Assembly: GCA_002343485.1 (NCBI GenBank)
Contig: DDST01000045.1
Location: 1-15,635, forward strand
Direction: 5' to 3'
Length of the DNA stretch: 15,635 bases
Source: Proteobacteria bacterium UBA2383
GTDB taxonomy: Bacteria > Pseudomonadota > Gammaproteobacteria > Competibacterales > Competibacteraceae
The notes beneath the pieces were generated by a model, which made no database searches, was not told the origin of the DNA, and saw only the letters and a program-made list of their open reading frames with translations. How positions within the stretch are numbered: position 1 is the first letter of the stretch; each line of letters begins with the position of its first letter. A program made the translations under genes and the position numbers. This document shows, one piece after another, positions 15,054 through 15,635 of this stretch.

Positions 15054-15635
15054 ATGGCCGCCTCGTCCGCCCCTGATTCAAAGAACGCCGATTTCAACAA
15101 GCTGGCTCAGAATTTCTCCAAAATCATCGAACAGAGCCAGCGTGTGTTGCAGGAATTCCTCAAACGCCAGGAAGGTGGCGACCAGCTCCCGATTATGGAC
15201 CCCGCCATTATCAGCAAGTCCTTTCAGGAACTGTTCGATAAGCTGCTGAAAAACCCCGACCCGTTGATCGACGCTCAAGTCAATTTCTGGAAAAACTACC
15301 TCGATCTGTGGCAGGCGACCGCCCAGCGGATGCAAGGCAAGGAGAGCAAGCCGCTCATCGAGCCGCCGCCTGGCGACAAGCGCTTCAAGGACGAACAGTG
15401 GGCAGAAAATGCAGTATTCGATTTCATCAAACAGTCTTACCTGCTGGCCGCCGACAGCCTGCAAGGGCTGGTTCGCAACGTCGAGGGATTGGATGACAAG
15501 ACGGCCCGCAAGGTCCAGTTTTACACCCGTCAGTTTGTGGATGCGATGGCGCCCACCAATTTCGTGCTGACCAATCCGGCTGTGCTCCAAACCACACTCG
15601 ATTCCGGTGGGGACAATCTGGTCAAGGGTCTCCAG
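15054..15635 (+). CDS. phaC: Class I poly(3-hydroxyalkanoate) synthase PhaC, N-terminal part
   Basis: This gene runs off the right edge; 194 codons are visible, open to the last base. PhaC polymerises (R)-3-hydroxyacyl-CoA into PHA at the granule surface. The start has a variable helical stretch rich in Lys, Gln and Glu (about 10-90). Then comes the PhaC N-terminal domain with the recognisable GDKRFKDEQWAENAVFDFIKQ (102-122), SYLLAADSL, and FYTRQFVDAMAPTNFVLTNP near 160-180. This pattern is class I; class III proteins are shorter and need PhaE. The catalytic lipase-box Cys lies beyond the window. The ATG at 15054 has GGAGG seven bases upstream. Its control region (14973-15027) suggests regulated expression separate from yicC. 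Confidence 0.93.
   Translation, partial: MAASSAPDSKNADFNKLAQNFSKIIEQSQRVLQEFLKRQEGGDQLPIMDPAIISKSFQELFDKLLKNPDPLIDAQVNFWKNYLDLWQATAQRMQGKESKPLIEPPPGDKRFKDEQWAENAVFDFIKQSYLLAADSLQGLVRNVEGLDDKTARKVQFYTRQFVDAMAPTNFVLTNPAVLQTTLDSGGDNLVKGLQ

Noticed and set aside
1..15635. Defence system, prophage, insertion sequence, CRISPR or tRNA
   Set aside because: Nearly every coding stretch is a recognisable housekeeping, envelope or storage gene. No transposase, integrase, repeat-spacer array or tRNA-like cloverleaf was seen on either strand.

Overview
The window (about 15.6 kb, GC-rich coding DNA with short AT-rich intergenic gaps) looks like an ordinary chromosomal segment of a gammaproteobacterium. The reasons are the divergent rph/yicC pair, the rph-rdgB-hemW order, an E. 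coli-type MurB and a near E. coli-like YicC C-terminus. A class I polyhydroxyalkanoate (PHA) synthase gene enters at the right edge, so the organism probably stores PHA. A lineage near the Competibacter/Contendobacter storage bacteria would fit, but that is only a guess from gene content. I see no tRNA, rRNA, CRISPR array, insertion sequence, phage gene or transposase.

Layout. (1) 1-287 is a leader region holding a large imperfect dyad at 20-77. (2) 288-3524 (+) encodes a large secreted protein with a jelly-roll-like region, a discoidin (F5/8C) domain and a six-hairpin glycosidase-like domain. (3) 3569-5664 (-) is a two-gene unit, ltaE then murB, coupled through a TGATG overlap; an exact 18-bp tandem duplication covers the end of murB. 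(4) 5811-10439 (-) is a run of gamma-class carbonic anhydrase-like protein, MoxR-type AAA+ ATPase, DUF58 protein and TgpA-like membrane transglutaminase. The last three form a recurrent envelope-linked module; the first is coupled to them by a 4-bp gap. (5) 10652-11101 (-) is a lone secreted single-Cache-domain protein with its own promoter candidate and a terminator-like hairpin. (6) 11280-13859 (-) is the housekeeping unit rph-rdgB-hemW: RNA 3'-end processing, nucleotide-pool cleaning and haem delivery. (7) 14059-14925 (+) is yicC, divergent from rph. (8) 15054-15635 (+) is the first 194 codons of phaC, behind a control region with a consensus -10, an inverted repeat around it and two direct repeats 21 bp apart.

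Most genes are recognisable housekeeping or envelope genes. I did not find a clear new multi-gene system. The points that deserve a second look are the secreted discoidin/glycosidase-like protein, the phaC control region, the dyad at the left edge, the unusual N-terminus of the TgpA-like protein, and the duplication at the end of murB. Functional assignments rest on motif and family recognition by eye; no database search was run.
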